In this document: positions 16,266-23,167 of the stretch, piece after piece | Numbering within the stretch: position 1 is the first letter of the stretch | How the letters are laid out: each line of letters begins with the position of its first letter | Assembly: GCA_045807945.1 (NCBI GenBank) | Contig: JBJMGI010000032.1 | Span: 1 to 26,742, forward strand | Direction: 5' to 3' | Length of the DNA stretch: 26,742 nucleotides | Source of the DNA: CAVQGF01 sp045807945 | Lineage (GTDB): Bacteria > Acidobacteriota > Terriglobia > Terriglobales > Acidobacteriaceae | The notes under the pieces: model-generated | Databases searched by the model: none | What the model saw: the letters and a program-made list of their open reading frames with translations, nothing else | What the model was told of the DNA's origin: nothing | Translations under genes and position numbers: made by a program

Positions 16266-17483
16266 TTAGCTGCGGTTCTTAAGTGCTTCCACGGCGCGCT
16301 TCAGCTGCTCATCTTCCGGCTGCTTGGCGGGCTTCTTCTCGTCAGTGGAAGGCGTCGTGGTTTCGTCTTCGTCGGCAAGAGCGGCATCATCGTCCGCATC
16401 GGCAACCAGGATGTTGGGCGTGACCGCCGAATCCTGGATAGCCTTGCCCGAGGGCGAGTAGTACTTTGCGACGGAGAGGATTAGCGCCGAACCATCCGGA
16501 ACCTCGATTACTTTTTGGATCGAGCCTACGCCGAAGGTCTTGTCTCCGAGGACGTCGCCCCGCTGGTTCTCGAGGATAGCGGCCGCGACGATTTCAGCCG
16601 CATTCGCCGTTCCGCGATTCACCAGAACGGTCATAGGAAGTTTCGTGATCTGGTTCTTGGGATCGGCGTTGAAGGTTTCCTTGGGATACTTCTGACCCTG
16701 CAGGTACGTGATGGTGCCGTGGTCGAGGAAAAGGTTCGCGAGCGCGATGCCCTCATTGGGGTCGCCCTCTGCGCAATTGCGTAGGTCAAGGATCAGCTTC
16801 TTCGCGCCGGACTTCTGCAGGTTCTTGATCTTGTTCGCCGCTTCCTGAGCTTTGCCCTTGGTCAGCGTGTCCACCTGGACATAACCGATTCCGGCTTCGA
16901 GCATCTTGTCGTTCACCGGCGGGAAGGTCGGAACTTCGCGGATGACGACGATCTTTTGCGGCTCAGCTTTGCGAGCGCGCACGACGGATAGCGTGACGCG
17001 CGAGCCCTGCGGCCCGCTAAGGAGAGAGTTCACCTCGGCCAGAGACATGGTCCGGGTGCTCTTGTTTTCAATAGCTTCGATGATGTCGCTACCGTTGACG
17101 CCGGCTTTATCAGCAGCGCCGCCGGGAATGACGGAGATGACGGCCGCGTACCCGAAGCGCTTGGAAACGGTGGCTCCGATGCTCGCCTTGCCTTCAGTGT
17201 GACGATCTTTGTAGCGCTTGTACTCAGTAGGCGAAAGGTAGCTGGAGTTCGCATCGAGCGACTCGAGCAGCCCGTGCAGCGCGCCGTCGGTGACCTCAGG
17301 GACGTTCGGCTCCTCGACGTACTCACTTTTGATGCGAGACAGGACTTCGCTATAAACGCCAAGTTGTCGGTAAGCACCGTCATTCGAGGTGGAGGAAGCG
17401 TGAACACCCAGTCCGCCAAGCACCGCGAACATCGCGATGGCAGCGGAGACGCTGAGGACTAAAGCCTTGATGGATCTCGACAT
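16266..17483 (-). CDS. S41 (C-terminal processing peptidase) family protein with PDZ domain, probable pseudoprotease
   Basis: A 405-residue exported or membrane-anchored protein (hydrophobic residues 7-28) with the CTP layout: N-terminal cap, PDZ domain (about residues 95-180), and S41 fold with LILDLRN. Known CTPs use a Ser-Lys-Gln triad, with Ser in TASASE and Lys in FGKGxVQ, 25 residues apart. Here those positions read T-A-N294-A-A-E and F-G-V319-G-S-I-Q323: spacing and Gln are kept, but Ser and Lys are gone. The usual PGG after DLRN is also changed to AEG. The tail is acidic and Thr/Lys rich. It probably acts as a scaffold or regulator, not a protease. A TATAAT -10 lies upstream at 17527-17532. 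Confidence 0.9.
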   Translation of the reverse strand: MSRSIKALVLSVSAAIAMFAVLGGLGVHASSTSNDGAYRQLGVYSEVLSRIKSEYVEEPNVPEVTDGALHGLLESLDANSSYLSPTEYKRYKDRHTEGKASIGATVSKRFGYAAVISVIPGGAADKAGVNGSDIIEAIENKSTRTMSLAEVNSLLSGPQGSRVTLSVVRARKAEPQKIVVIREVPTFPPVNDKMLEAGIGYVQVDTLTKGKAQEAANKIKNLQKSGAKKLILDLRNCAEGDPNEGIALANLFLDHGTITYLQGQKYPKETFNADPKNQITKLPMTVLVNRGTANAAEIVAAAILENQRGDVLGDKTFGVGSIQKVIEVPDGSALILSVAKYYSPSGKAIQDSAVTPNILVADADDDAALADEDETTTPSTDEKKPAKQPEDEQLKRAVEALKNRS

Positions 17484-17526
17484 GGATTCTTCTTTGTGGG
17501 GGCTGGCCGAGGGGCCGATTTCCCTG

Positions 17527-17532
17527 ATTATA
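17527..17532 (-). promoter_or_regulatory. -10 element of the S41-like gene
   Basis: Perfect TATAAT on the minus strand, 43 nt before the ATG at 17483. No good -35 is visible. The leader would be about 35 nt and contains AAGAAG close to the start. Confidence 0.5.
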
Positions 17533-17621
17533 CCCCGTTCTTAGATGCAGCTCGGAGCCGCTTTGCTGCTGTTTCCTTAGACGTTCTGCGGGACGAATTG
17601 TTATGAGAAGGTGACCGCTGT

Positions 17622-17651
17622 TTGACAGATTTTCTTTGCATAACGTACTCT
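17622..17651 (+). promoter_or_regulatory. Sigma-70-type promoter of the structured leader
   Basis: Consensus -35 TTGACA at 17622-17627, an 18-nt spacer, and -10 TACTCT at 17646-17651. The predicted start at about 17657-17658 falls 1-2 nt before the first helix of the leader RNA, which supports the placement. Confidence 0.6.
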
Positions 17652-17665
17652 GAATCACTGGCTCT

Positions 17666-17770
17666 ATGAAGCTCATCCACATTTCGGAACAGCAACGCAT
17701 CGGGCGTTTTTGCGCCCGTATGCGCAAGCCGCGTGCTGCCGCGAGAGGGTTTGAGAGCCGAAAAGTTTAG
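17666..17770 (+). other. Possible 34-codon leader ORF inside the structured RNA
   Basis: ATG 17666 to TAG 17768-17770 would encode a 34-residue Arg-rich peptide (seven Arg). It has no ribosome binding site and lies wholly inside the predicted RNA fold. If translated, a ribosome stopping at its end would cover the switching strand at 17751-17760, as in leader-peptide attenuation. I think an RNA aptamer is more likely than a peptide. Confidence 0.2.
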
Positions 17771-17796
17771 CTAAGACTAGACATTCAAGTTTTCAA

Positions 17797-17829
17797 GGCC
17801 GCTCTCAACAGAGCGGCCTTTCTGCTTTT
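17797..17829 (+). terminator. Intrinsic terminator in the leader of the UPF0126 gene
   Basis: A perfect 9-bp stem GGCCGCTCT/AGAGCGGCC (17797-17805 and 17810-17818) with loop CAAC is followed by TTTCTGCTTTT. It lies 31 nt before the UPF0126 start codon, so unless it is bypassed it would stop transcription into that gene. Confidence 0.85.
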
Positions 17830-17859
17830 GGGCCCGGGATCCGCGTAAGGAGAACCAAA

Positions 17860-18540
17860 ATGGTGCTATCAACATTCGTGCAGGCCAAGGCGGCATTGCT
17901 GCTTTATCCCATAGAGCTGTTCGGGATAGGCATTGCGGCAGTCAGCGGCGCACTTTCGGCGCGACGCAAGAACCTCGACATCTTCGGCATAGCCGTCGTT
18001 GCGGGTGTGACATCGTTTGGCGGAGGAACGATCCGCGACCTGCTGCTCGGGCATCGGCCGGCGTGGATGGGCAGACCTGAATCCTTGCTGCTGGTAACGG
18101 TGATGGCGTTCGTCACAGTGCTGTACACCAGCTTCCGCGAGCTGCCCAAGAGTTCGCTGCTGGTGGCCGACGCTTTCGCGCTCGCCTTCTTCACGCTGAG
18201 TGGGATCAAGGCGGCACTGGCGAGTGGGGCTACTCCCGCAACGGCAGTCATCCTGGGCACAGTCACGGGCGTGGCCGGCGGAGCCATGAGGGATGTTCTC
18301 TGCGCCGAGATTCCGTTGATCTTTCGCGGCGAGGTCTACGCGCTCGCGTCCCTGGCTGGGGGCGCGGCTTTCATGGTGCTGCGCGGGGCGGGAGTGCGGG
18401 ACGCAATCGCACTATCGATAGCGATCGCGATCATCTTTTCCGCTCGCGTGAGCGCGATCGTATGGAAGTTGCAGCTTCCTGGGATCCGAGATCCACTGCC
18501 GCGGTTAAAGACGAATGCGGAGGTGGATGAACGCGCCTAG
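17860..18540 (+). CDS. UPF0126/TRIC-type membrane channel or transporter
   Basis: A 226-residue inner-membrane protein with about seven hydrophobic helices in two repeats of the UPF0126 domain. Each repeat has its glycine-rich signature: SFGGGTIRDLLLG (about residues 47-60) and GVAGGAMRDVLC (about residues 137-148). Prokaryotic TRIC homotrimeric cation channels belong to this family, and some members are linked to small-molecule uptake; the substrate here is unknown. The start is supported by AAGGAG 8 nt upstream of the ATG. Expression is probably controlled by the structured leader and terminator just upstream. Family assignment is secure, substrate is not. Confidence 0.9.
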   Translation: MVLSTFVQAKAALLLYPIELFGIGIAAVSGALSARRKNLDIFGIAVVAGVTSFGGGTIRDLLLGHRPAWMGRPESLLLVTVMAFVTVLYTSFRELPKSSLLVADAFALAFFTLSGIKAALASGATPATAVILGTVTGVAGGAMRDVLCAEIPLIFRGEVYALASLAGGAAFMVLRGAGVRDAIALSIAIAIIFSARVSAIVWKLQLPGIRDPLPRLKTNAEVDERA

Positions 18541-18697
18541 AAATCAAAGATCGTGGAACGAAAAACTCTGGCGAGAATAGCGTTTTTTGGCTGTCTGTGG
18601 CCCTGTCACGAATTGGCGCAGAGCTACGACAACCCTCTCTGGTGTTTGCTGTTCTAACCCGAGTAAGTGTAAGTACCAAGGCAATTTTTCTTCCACG

Positions 18698-19867
18698 ATG
18701 CCACACGAAAAATTCACAGGCGAGCAAGTTTTTTCACAATCTAGCGCAAAGAAATCGAACGGCAACGGTAAGCTGCGCGATTTTCGCTCGGTTGTGATCT
18801 TCGGAGGCGCGGGCTTTATAGGCTCGAACCTCGCGTATCACCTGCTGCGTGAGACGAAAGCCAAGGTCCACGTGTTTGACAATCTCTCGCGCCCTGGCTC
18901 GCGCCACAACCTGGAGTGGCTGCAAGAGGCGGCGAAAGATTCCGGACGCCTGAAGATCACTATCGGCGACGTCCGTAACTACACGCTCGTCGAGCGCGCC
19001 GTCCGTCACGCGACTGAGATATATCATTTCGCCGCTCAGGTTGCCGTTACTACCAGCATTGACGATCCCAGAACAGACTTTGACGTGAACGCCGGTGGTA
19101 CCCTGAACATTTTGGAGGCCGCTCGCAAAGGTGGACACCGCCCGTTCATCCTCTACACGTCTACTAACAAAGTTTATGGAGCCCTCTCGGGGCAGTCGCT
19201 GGTCGCGTACCAGCGCTCCTACCGGCTGGCTCCTCAGGACTCCATCACCGAAGCGCAGCCGCTGAACTTCCACTCGCCCTACGGATGCTCGAAGGGAGCA
19301 GCCGACCAGTACGTCCGTGACTATGCCCGCATATACGGATTGCCGACTGTCGTCTTCCGCATGTCGTGCATTGCGGGAACCCGGCAGTTCGGGACCGAGG
19401 ACCAGGGTTGGGTGGCGCACTTCATCTACTCGGCCCTGCAAAAAGATCAGATCACGATCTACGGTGACGGCCGCCAGACGCGCGACGTGCTCTGGGTGGG
19501 CGACCTCATCGAGGCGATGAACGCGGTTCGCGAGAACCTGGCCCAGACGGCGGGAGAAGTTTTCAACGTGGGTGGCGGATGCGAGAACACCACATCGCTT
19601 CTCGAATTGATGGACAGCATCGAGGGGCTCACCGGTCGCAAGATGGACCACACCTTCGCGAACGCCCGTCCCGGTGACCAGATGTTCTACGTAACCAACC
19701 ACGAGAAGCTGACCAGAATGACGGGATGGAAGCCGGCGACGACTTTGCCAGACGTTGTGCGGCAGATAGCGCGCTGGTGGAAGGCGAACCAGGAACTCTT
19801 CGGTAAGGTTCACGCGGAGTCGGACGAATTCGCGCCCTCGCTGGAAGCGGTGCAGGAGCCGGCCTGA
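18698..19867 (+). CDS. NAD-dependent nucleotide-sugar epimerase, CDP-paratose 2-epimerase-like
   Basis: A 389-residue extended short-chain dehydrogenase. The Rossmann motif GGAGFIG is at residues 36-42, the catalytic pair is Y195-x3-K199 (SPYGCSKGAAD), and HFAAQVAV and YTSTNKVYG precede it. The segment FGTEDQGWVAHF resembles CDP-paratose 2-epimerase (RfbE/Tyv), which inverts C2 of a CDP-dideoxyhexose; here the true sugar is unproven. I prefer ATG 18698 over an in-frame TTG at 18587, because the extra 37 residues look non-coding and are Cys-rich. The stop TGA overlaps the ATG of the radical SAM gene by one base, indicating coupled translation and a shared pathway. The 157-nt region before it shows no clear promoter. 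Confidence 0.88.
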   Translation: MPHEKFTGEQVFSQSSAKKSNGNGKLRDFRSVVIFGGAGFIGSNLAYHLLRETKAKVHVFDNLSRPGSRHNLEWLQEAAKDSGRLKITIGDVRNYTLVERAVRHATEIYHFAAQVAVTTSIDDPRTDFDVNAGGTLNILEAARKGGHRPFILYTSTNKVYGALSGQSLVAYQRSYRLAPQDSITEAQPLNFHSPYGCSKGAADQYVRDYARIYGLPTVVFRMSCIAGTRQFGTEDQGWVAHFIYSALQKDQITIYGDGRQTRDVLWVGDLIEAMNAVRENLAQTAGEVFNVGGGCENTTSLLELMDSIEGLTGRKMDHTFANARPGDQMFYVTNHEKLTRMTGWKPATTLPDVVRQIARWWKANQELFGKVHAESDEFAPSLEAVQEPA

Positions 19868-21165
19868 TGCGCTTTGCGCTGGTCAATCCAGCCTGGACCT
19901 TTCACGGGTCCACCTACTTCGGTTGCCAGGAACCCCACTACCCTCTAGAGCTGCTGTTCGCCTTTGACCAGATCAAAGCTGCCGGACACCAGCCGTTGCT
20001 GGTGGACGCGCAGACGGACAAGCTATCGGTAGAGCAAGTGAAGCAGCAGGTCGAGAAGTTTGCTCCTGATTTTCTTGTGATTCCTACCGCACCGTCATAT
20101 TTGTTCTGGCGATGTCCGCAACCCGAGTTGCGGGTTCCCGCGGAATGGTTCGCGAAACTTGGGACGAACGCCGTGAAGGTCGTCATCGGTCCGCATGGGT
20201 CCGCGACACCAGCGGCTACGCTGCGGAAGACGGGGTGCGACGTTGTACTCCGTGGGGAACCGGACTTCACCATCGCGGAACTCGCGTCGAAGCCGTGGGA
20301 GAGCATCGCCGGATGCTGCTATATGGTCGATGGCAAGCCGCGCATCTCCCCCGATCTTGGCGTCGCCGATATGAAAAAGCTTGGCGCGCTCGATTTCAAG
20401 AACTACAACGTGGAAGCCCACGAGCATCGGCATCATGTCTTCAGCGGCTCAGGCCGCGGAGCGGAGCTTGAGTTCGCGCGCGGATGTCCCTGGTCGTGCA
20501 CCTTCTGCAACAAGACACTCTTCCGCAACAAGTACCGCGAGCGGGATGTGAATGCCGTACTCGCGGAAGTGGATGAGGTAGTTTCGCGCGGCGTTGATTA
20601 CATCTACTTCATCGACGAGATATTCGGCGTCGGCAAGACGGTCCGTACTCTGCTCGAAAAACTGGCCGAGCGGAACGTGAAGATCGGGTTTCAGACGCGG
20701 ATCGATCTTTGGGACGAAGAGTCGCTCGACCTGCTTGGGCGCGCACACACCATTTCCATGGAGTGCGGGATCGAGAGCATCACCGACGCGGGCCGCGACG
20801 AGCTGAACAAGAACTGCCGCATGTCCACCGACCGCATCGCCGAGCTGCTGATCCACGCACGCAAGCGGATTCCCTGGGTGCAGGCAAACCTCATCCTGAC
20901 CGAGCACGACGATAAAGGCGAGATCCGCCGGTTCCAGGAGCGCCTGAAGCAACACGACGTTTGGGTAAGCGAACCCGTACCGATGTTCCCGTTCCCCGGT
21001 AGCCCGTTGTATTTACAGACGTTCGGCGCAATGCCTGACGATCAAGCGTGGGAGCGCGCGCATCACTACTACACCTCGGCGTTCTCACAAAAGGGCTACA
21101 GCGATATTCAGGAACAGCGGCCCGAGAGCATAGAATCACTTGAGAGTTCTTTCCGCGCGGCTTAG
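19867..21165 (+). CDS. B12-binding-type radical SAM protein
   Basis: A 432-residue enzyme. Residues of about 1-165 form a Rossmann-like domain of the B12-binding type (FALVNPAW, LLVDAQT, VVIGPHGS, VVLRGEPD), without a clear DxHxxG lower-ligand motif. The radical SAM core follows with C207-PWS-C211-TF-C214 binding the [4Fe-4S] cluster. FIDEIFG, ISMECGIES and the C-terminal PFPGSPLY are typical of this class. Such enzymes methylate or rearrange unactivated carbons. The one-base overlap with the epimerase suggests a modified sugar or polysaccharide precursor as substrate; this is inference. No glycosyltransferase is adjacent. Confidence 0.87.
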   Translation: MRFALVNPAWTFHGSTYFGCQEPHYPLELLFAFDQIKAAGHQPLLVDAQTDKLSVEQVKQQVEKFAPDFLVIPTAPSYLFWRCPQPELRVPAEWFAKLGTNAVKVVIGPHGSATPAATLRKTGCDVVLRGEPDFTIAELASKPWESIAGCCYMVDGKPRISPDLGVADMKKLGALDFKNYNVEAHEHRHHVFSGSGRGAELEFARGCPWSCTFCNKTLFRNKYRERDVNAVLAEVDEVVSRGVDYIYFIDEIFGVGKTVRTLLEKLAERNVKIGFQTRIDLWDEESLDLLGRAHTISMECGIESITDAGRDELNKNCRMSTDRIAELLIHARKRIPWVQANLILTEHDDKGEIRRFQERLKQHDVWVSEPVPMFPFPGSPLYLQTFGAMPDDQAWERAHHYYTSAFSQKGYSDIQEQRPESIESLESSFRAA

Positions 21166-21213
21166 GCGTTCTCGCGTAAAATCAAAAGTTGACACGCGTG
21201 AGAACCTAATCAG

Positions 21214-21561
21214 ATGTCGGAGCCACCTCGTCCAGACTTAGGGTTTTCCGATTCAGCCCGCGCCGTGCGCACAAACCTTAGCGCACCGGTGCGCTTTCGT
21301 GCCGAAGGGCAGGAGCAATGGATCGACGGCGTCACCTGCAATATCAGCCGCTCGGGGATACTGATCCAATCGCCCGCGAAGCTCCCGTCAGACACTCCTA
21401 TCGAGATCACCTTCATGCTGCGGCGCAAAGGTGACACTCCGCTCCAGGTGACTGCACAGGTGGTGCGTATCGAGGAGCCCGAAGGCAGCATGCCGCGGAT
21501 CGCCGCACGCTTCGCAGCGCAGATGGGGCTGGAAGTCTTCCAAAAGCCGAGCCGGGCATAA
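21214..21561 (+). CDS. PilZ domain protein
   Basis: A 115-residue single-domain protein with a PilZ beta-barrel pattern. The second c-di-GMP motif is intact (N43-I-S45-R-S-G48), followed by ILIQSP and a C-terminal GLEVF segment. The first motif, normally RxxxR, is degenerate: the sequence here is A15-R16-A-V-R19. Nucleotide binding may therefore be weak or absent. It lies 48 nt after the radical SAM gene and may be co-transcribed, although TAAAAT at 21178-21183 could be a separate -10. It converges on the RhlE-type helicase gene. Confidence 0.8.
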   Translation: MSEPPRPDLGFSDSARAVRTNLSAPVRFRAEGQEQWIDGVTCNISRSGILIQSPAKLPSDTPIEITFMLRRKGDTPLQVTAQVVRIEEPEGSMPRIAARFAAQMGLEVFQKPSRA

Positions 21562-21590
21562 AAAACCGCGAGCGAGGCGCCCGCGGTTCT
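21559..21590 (-). terminator. Intrinsic terminator of the RhlE-type gene
   Basis: AACCGCG (21564-21570) pairs with CGCGGTT (21582-21588) around an 11-nt loop. On the minus strand the stem is followed by a T-run that overlaps the PilZ stop codon. The plus-direction tract is poor, so it mainly serves the minus strand. Confidence 0.7.
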
Positions 21591-21604
21591 ATCACTTAAA
21601 ACCT

Positions 21605-21657
21605 ATATCCTTCGACTCGGGCGCGATTGATTCTGCGCGTCCTCGCTCAGGATGACA
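21605..21657. repeat. Possible dispersed intergenic repeat (imperfect palindrome)
   Basis: The segment begins with ATCCTTCGACTCG and ends with CCTCGCTCAGGATGACA. Its ends pair (ATCCT with AGGAT), and inner CGCG blocks also pair. This ending resembles a short repeat I recall as dispersed in many bacterial intergenic regions. Only one copy is in the window, so repetition cannot be shown here. Confidence 0.35.
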
Positions 21658-21662
21658 ATTGG

Positions 21663-22892
21663 TCAGCTGTAGCGCTGCAGAACTTCTCCGGGCATGCGCA
21701 TCATGCGCGACCCAGGAGCTACAGGCGTCGCCACCATTTTTGAGGTGTCAATCGGGCCGGCGCGCTCCTCGCGCTCCAACTCGCCTTCCACCGACATGCG
21801 CTCCATCTTGATGTTCAGCGTACGCTCCAGTTTCACCAGGTCGTTTCTGTCCTGGCGCGTAATGAAGGTTGAGGCGATTCCGCTCGCTCCGGCCCGGCCG
21901 GTACGGCCGACGCGGTGCACGAAATCTTCTGCGAGTTCAGGCAGGTCGTAGTTGATTACGTGCGTGATATCGTCCACGTGAATGCCACGTGAGGCGACGT
22001 CGGTCGCGATCAGCAGATTCGACTTACCCTTCTGGAACGCTGCCAGGGCCGCGTTGCGCTGCGACTGGCTGCGGTTTCCGTGGATCATTGTGGCTTCGAA
22101 GCCGTCTTTACTAAGGCGTTGTGCCAACCGCTCGGTCCCGCGCTTCGTACGCGCGAAGACGAGCGTTCTGCCGGTCTCTTCCGTCAGCAATTTCTGAAGA
22201 AGAGCGAGCTTCTGATCGGTCGCGACTTCGAAAGCCCGAAGCTTGATGGTGTCGATCGGCTTCAGCGTCGAGCCGAACTCCAGTCGTATGGGATTGCGCG
22301 TGTAGTCGCTCACCAGGTGAGCCACCGATGCTTCCAGGGTTGCCGAGAAGCACAGGGTCTGGCGCTTGCGCGGAAGCGGCGCAACGATGCGGCGAATGGC
22401 CTGGATGAATCCCATGTCGAGCATGCGGTCGGCTTCATCGAGCACCAGAACCTTGATCTTGCTCAAGTCCACCATGCGGCGGTCCATGAAATCTTCCAGG
22501 CGCCCCGGGGTGGCCACGATCAATCGCGCTCCCGCGCGGATCGCCTTTACTTGAGTCTGCTCTGACATTCCGCCAACGACAAGCGCCGGTGCAGGCAGCT
22601 TTTTGCCGCGAAGCAATTCGTATTGCGCGCCCACTTGCAGCGCGAGCTCGCGGGTCGGAACCAGCACGAGCGCCTGAACCCCGTCAGGTTTCGACTGGAT
22701 CAGCTGCTCCATGATGGGCACGAGGAAGGCGAGCGTCTTGCCGGTGCCCGTTTGGGCGGTGGCAAGAATGTCTTTGCCTTCGAGTGCTTTGGGAATGGCG
22801 GCGTCTTGCACCGCGGTTGGTGTCACATAATCTGCTGCCGAAAGGCGGTCCTTAAGATAGGGACAGATCGGCAATTCTGAGAAAAGTAGCAT
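21663..22892 (-). CDS. rhlE: DEAD-box RNA helicase, RhlE type
   Basis: A 409-residue ATP-dependent RNA helicase that remodels RNA during ribosome assembly or decay. Motifs appear in order: Q motif PTAVQ, I AQTGTGKT, Ia PTRELA, Ib ATPGRLEDF, II DEAD, III SAT, IV LVFARTKRG, V ATDVASRGIHV, VI HRVGRTGRAG. The C-terminal extension after the helicase core is short (about 60 residues). The RhlE label rests on this compact form. The 275-nt upstream region (22893-23167) contains a promoter-like TACACT and two palindromes, suggesting a long leader. The gene ends in a terminator next to the PilZ gene. Confidence 0.92.
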   Translation of the reverse strand: MLLFSELPICPYLKDRLSAADYVTPTAVQDAAIPKALEGKDILATAQTGTGKTLAFLVPIMEQLIQSKPDGVQALVLVPTRELALQVGAQYELLRGKKLPAPALVVGGMSEQTQVKAIRAGARLIVATPGRLEDFMDRRMVDLSKIKVLVLDEADRMLDMGFIQAIRRIVAPLPRKRQTLCFSATLEASVAHLVSDYTRNPIRLEFGSTLKPIDTIKLRAFEVATDQKLALLQKLLTEETGRTLVFARTKRGTERLAQRLSKDGFEATMIHGNRSQSQRNAALAAFQKGKSNLLIATDVASRGIHVDDITHVINYDLPELAEDFVHRVGRTGRAGASGIASTFITRQDRNDLVKLERTLNIKMERMSVEGELEREERAGPIDTSKMVATPVAPGSRMMRMPGEVLQRYS

Positions 22893-23092
22893 TTACGTGT
22901 GTTGCTTTCTGGATGGCGCGGGCGTACCCCGGCATTTGGCCACAAGGCCAGGCGAGGGAATCGCTTTCAATGGCGCTCATCAATGTTGAATTTGCGTTAA
23001 TAACGTCGGAGGGAAAGAAGAGGGAGGAACTCGTAGTAAAGATGCTTGAGAACCGCACCGCACGCAACCGCGGATCATTAAACGCAAGAACA

Positions 23093-23098
23093 GTGTAT
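23093..23098 (-). promoter_or_regulatory. Possible extended -10 for the RhlE-type gene
   Basis: On the minus strand TGATACACT forms an extended -10 about 200 nt before the start codon. Its -35 position would fall inside the inverted repeat at 23108-23123. The rest of the 22893-23167 gap shows no credible gene. Confidence 0.35.
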
Positions 23099-23107
23099 CA
23101 CAATTTT

Positions 23108-23123
23108 GCACTGCTTGCAGTGC
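23108..23123. repeat. Operator-like inverted repeat
   Basis: GCACTGC-TT-GCAGTGC: perfect 7-bp arms around a 2-nt centre. It overlaps the expected -35 of the RhlE-type gene's possible promoter, so it may bind a repressor. Confidence 0.4.
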
Positions 23124-23157
23124 AGGACTCAGCCAAGTCACGGCCTGGCTGAGTCCT
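23124..23157. repeat. Perfect 12-bp hairpin downstream of the glycine-zipper gene
   Basis: AGGACTCAGCCA (23124-23135) and TGGCTGAGTCCT (23146-23157) form a perfect 12-bp stem with a 10-nt loop, directly against the inverted repeat at 23108-23123. No T-run follows on either strand, so it is not a standard intrinsic terminator. It may still end or protect the minus-strand mRNA. Confidence 0.6.
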
Positions 23158-23167
23158 ACAGAGATGC

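Larger units (their letters stand above)
17657..17829 (+). ncRNA. Structured 5' leader with riboswitch-like terminator/antiterminator, class not recognised
   Basis: A predicted RNA of about 170 nt upstream of the UPF0126 gene. A closing helix pairs 17659-17665 with 17754-17760 (UGGCUCU/AGAGCCG, one G-U), enclosing about 100 nt. Inside is a long hairpin at 17696-17724 (CGCAU + CGGGCG arms, one bulge). An intrinsic terminator follows at 17797-17818. Bases 17751-17758 (TTGAGAGC) are perfectly complementary to 17801-17808 (GCTCTCAA), so the 3' strand of the closing helix can pair with the 5' arm of the terminator. That is the classic mutually exclusive switch. It does not match the glycine, TPP, FMN, cobalamin or c-di-GMP consensus patterns I know. 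Pairings are seen by eye, not folded by software. Confidence 0.5.

Noticed and set aside
16266..17483. S41-like gene as a decaying pseudogene
   Set aside because: The reading frame, signal segment, PDZ, fold motifs, promoter and terminator are all intact; only the active-site positions are changed, which fits a pseudoenzyme better than decay.
17657..17829. Leader RNA as glycine riboswitch, 6S RNA, tmRNA, SRP RNA or RNase P RNA
   Set aside because: The conserved core sequences I know for these RNAs are absent. There is no tag peptide for tmRNA, no SRP tetraloop region, and the length is too short for RNase P. The class remains unassigned.
18587..18697. Extension of the epimerase from TTG 18587
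   Set aside because: The 37 added residues are Cys- and Thr-rich with no family counterpart, and no ribosome binding site precedes the TTG.
22913..23152. Open frame of 79 codons on the plus strand between the helicase and glycine-zipper genes
   Set aside because: It has no ribosome binding site, its composition is unlike a folded protein, it overlaps two palindromes and the helicase promoter region, and it shows no recognisable motif.
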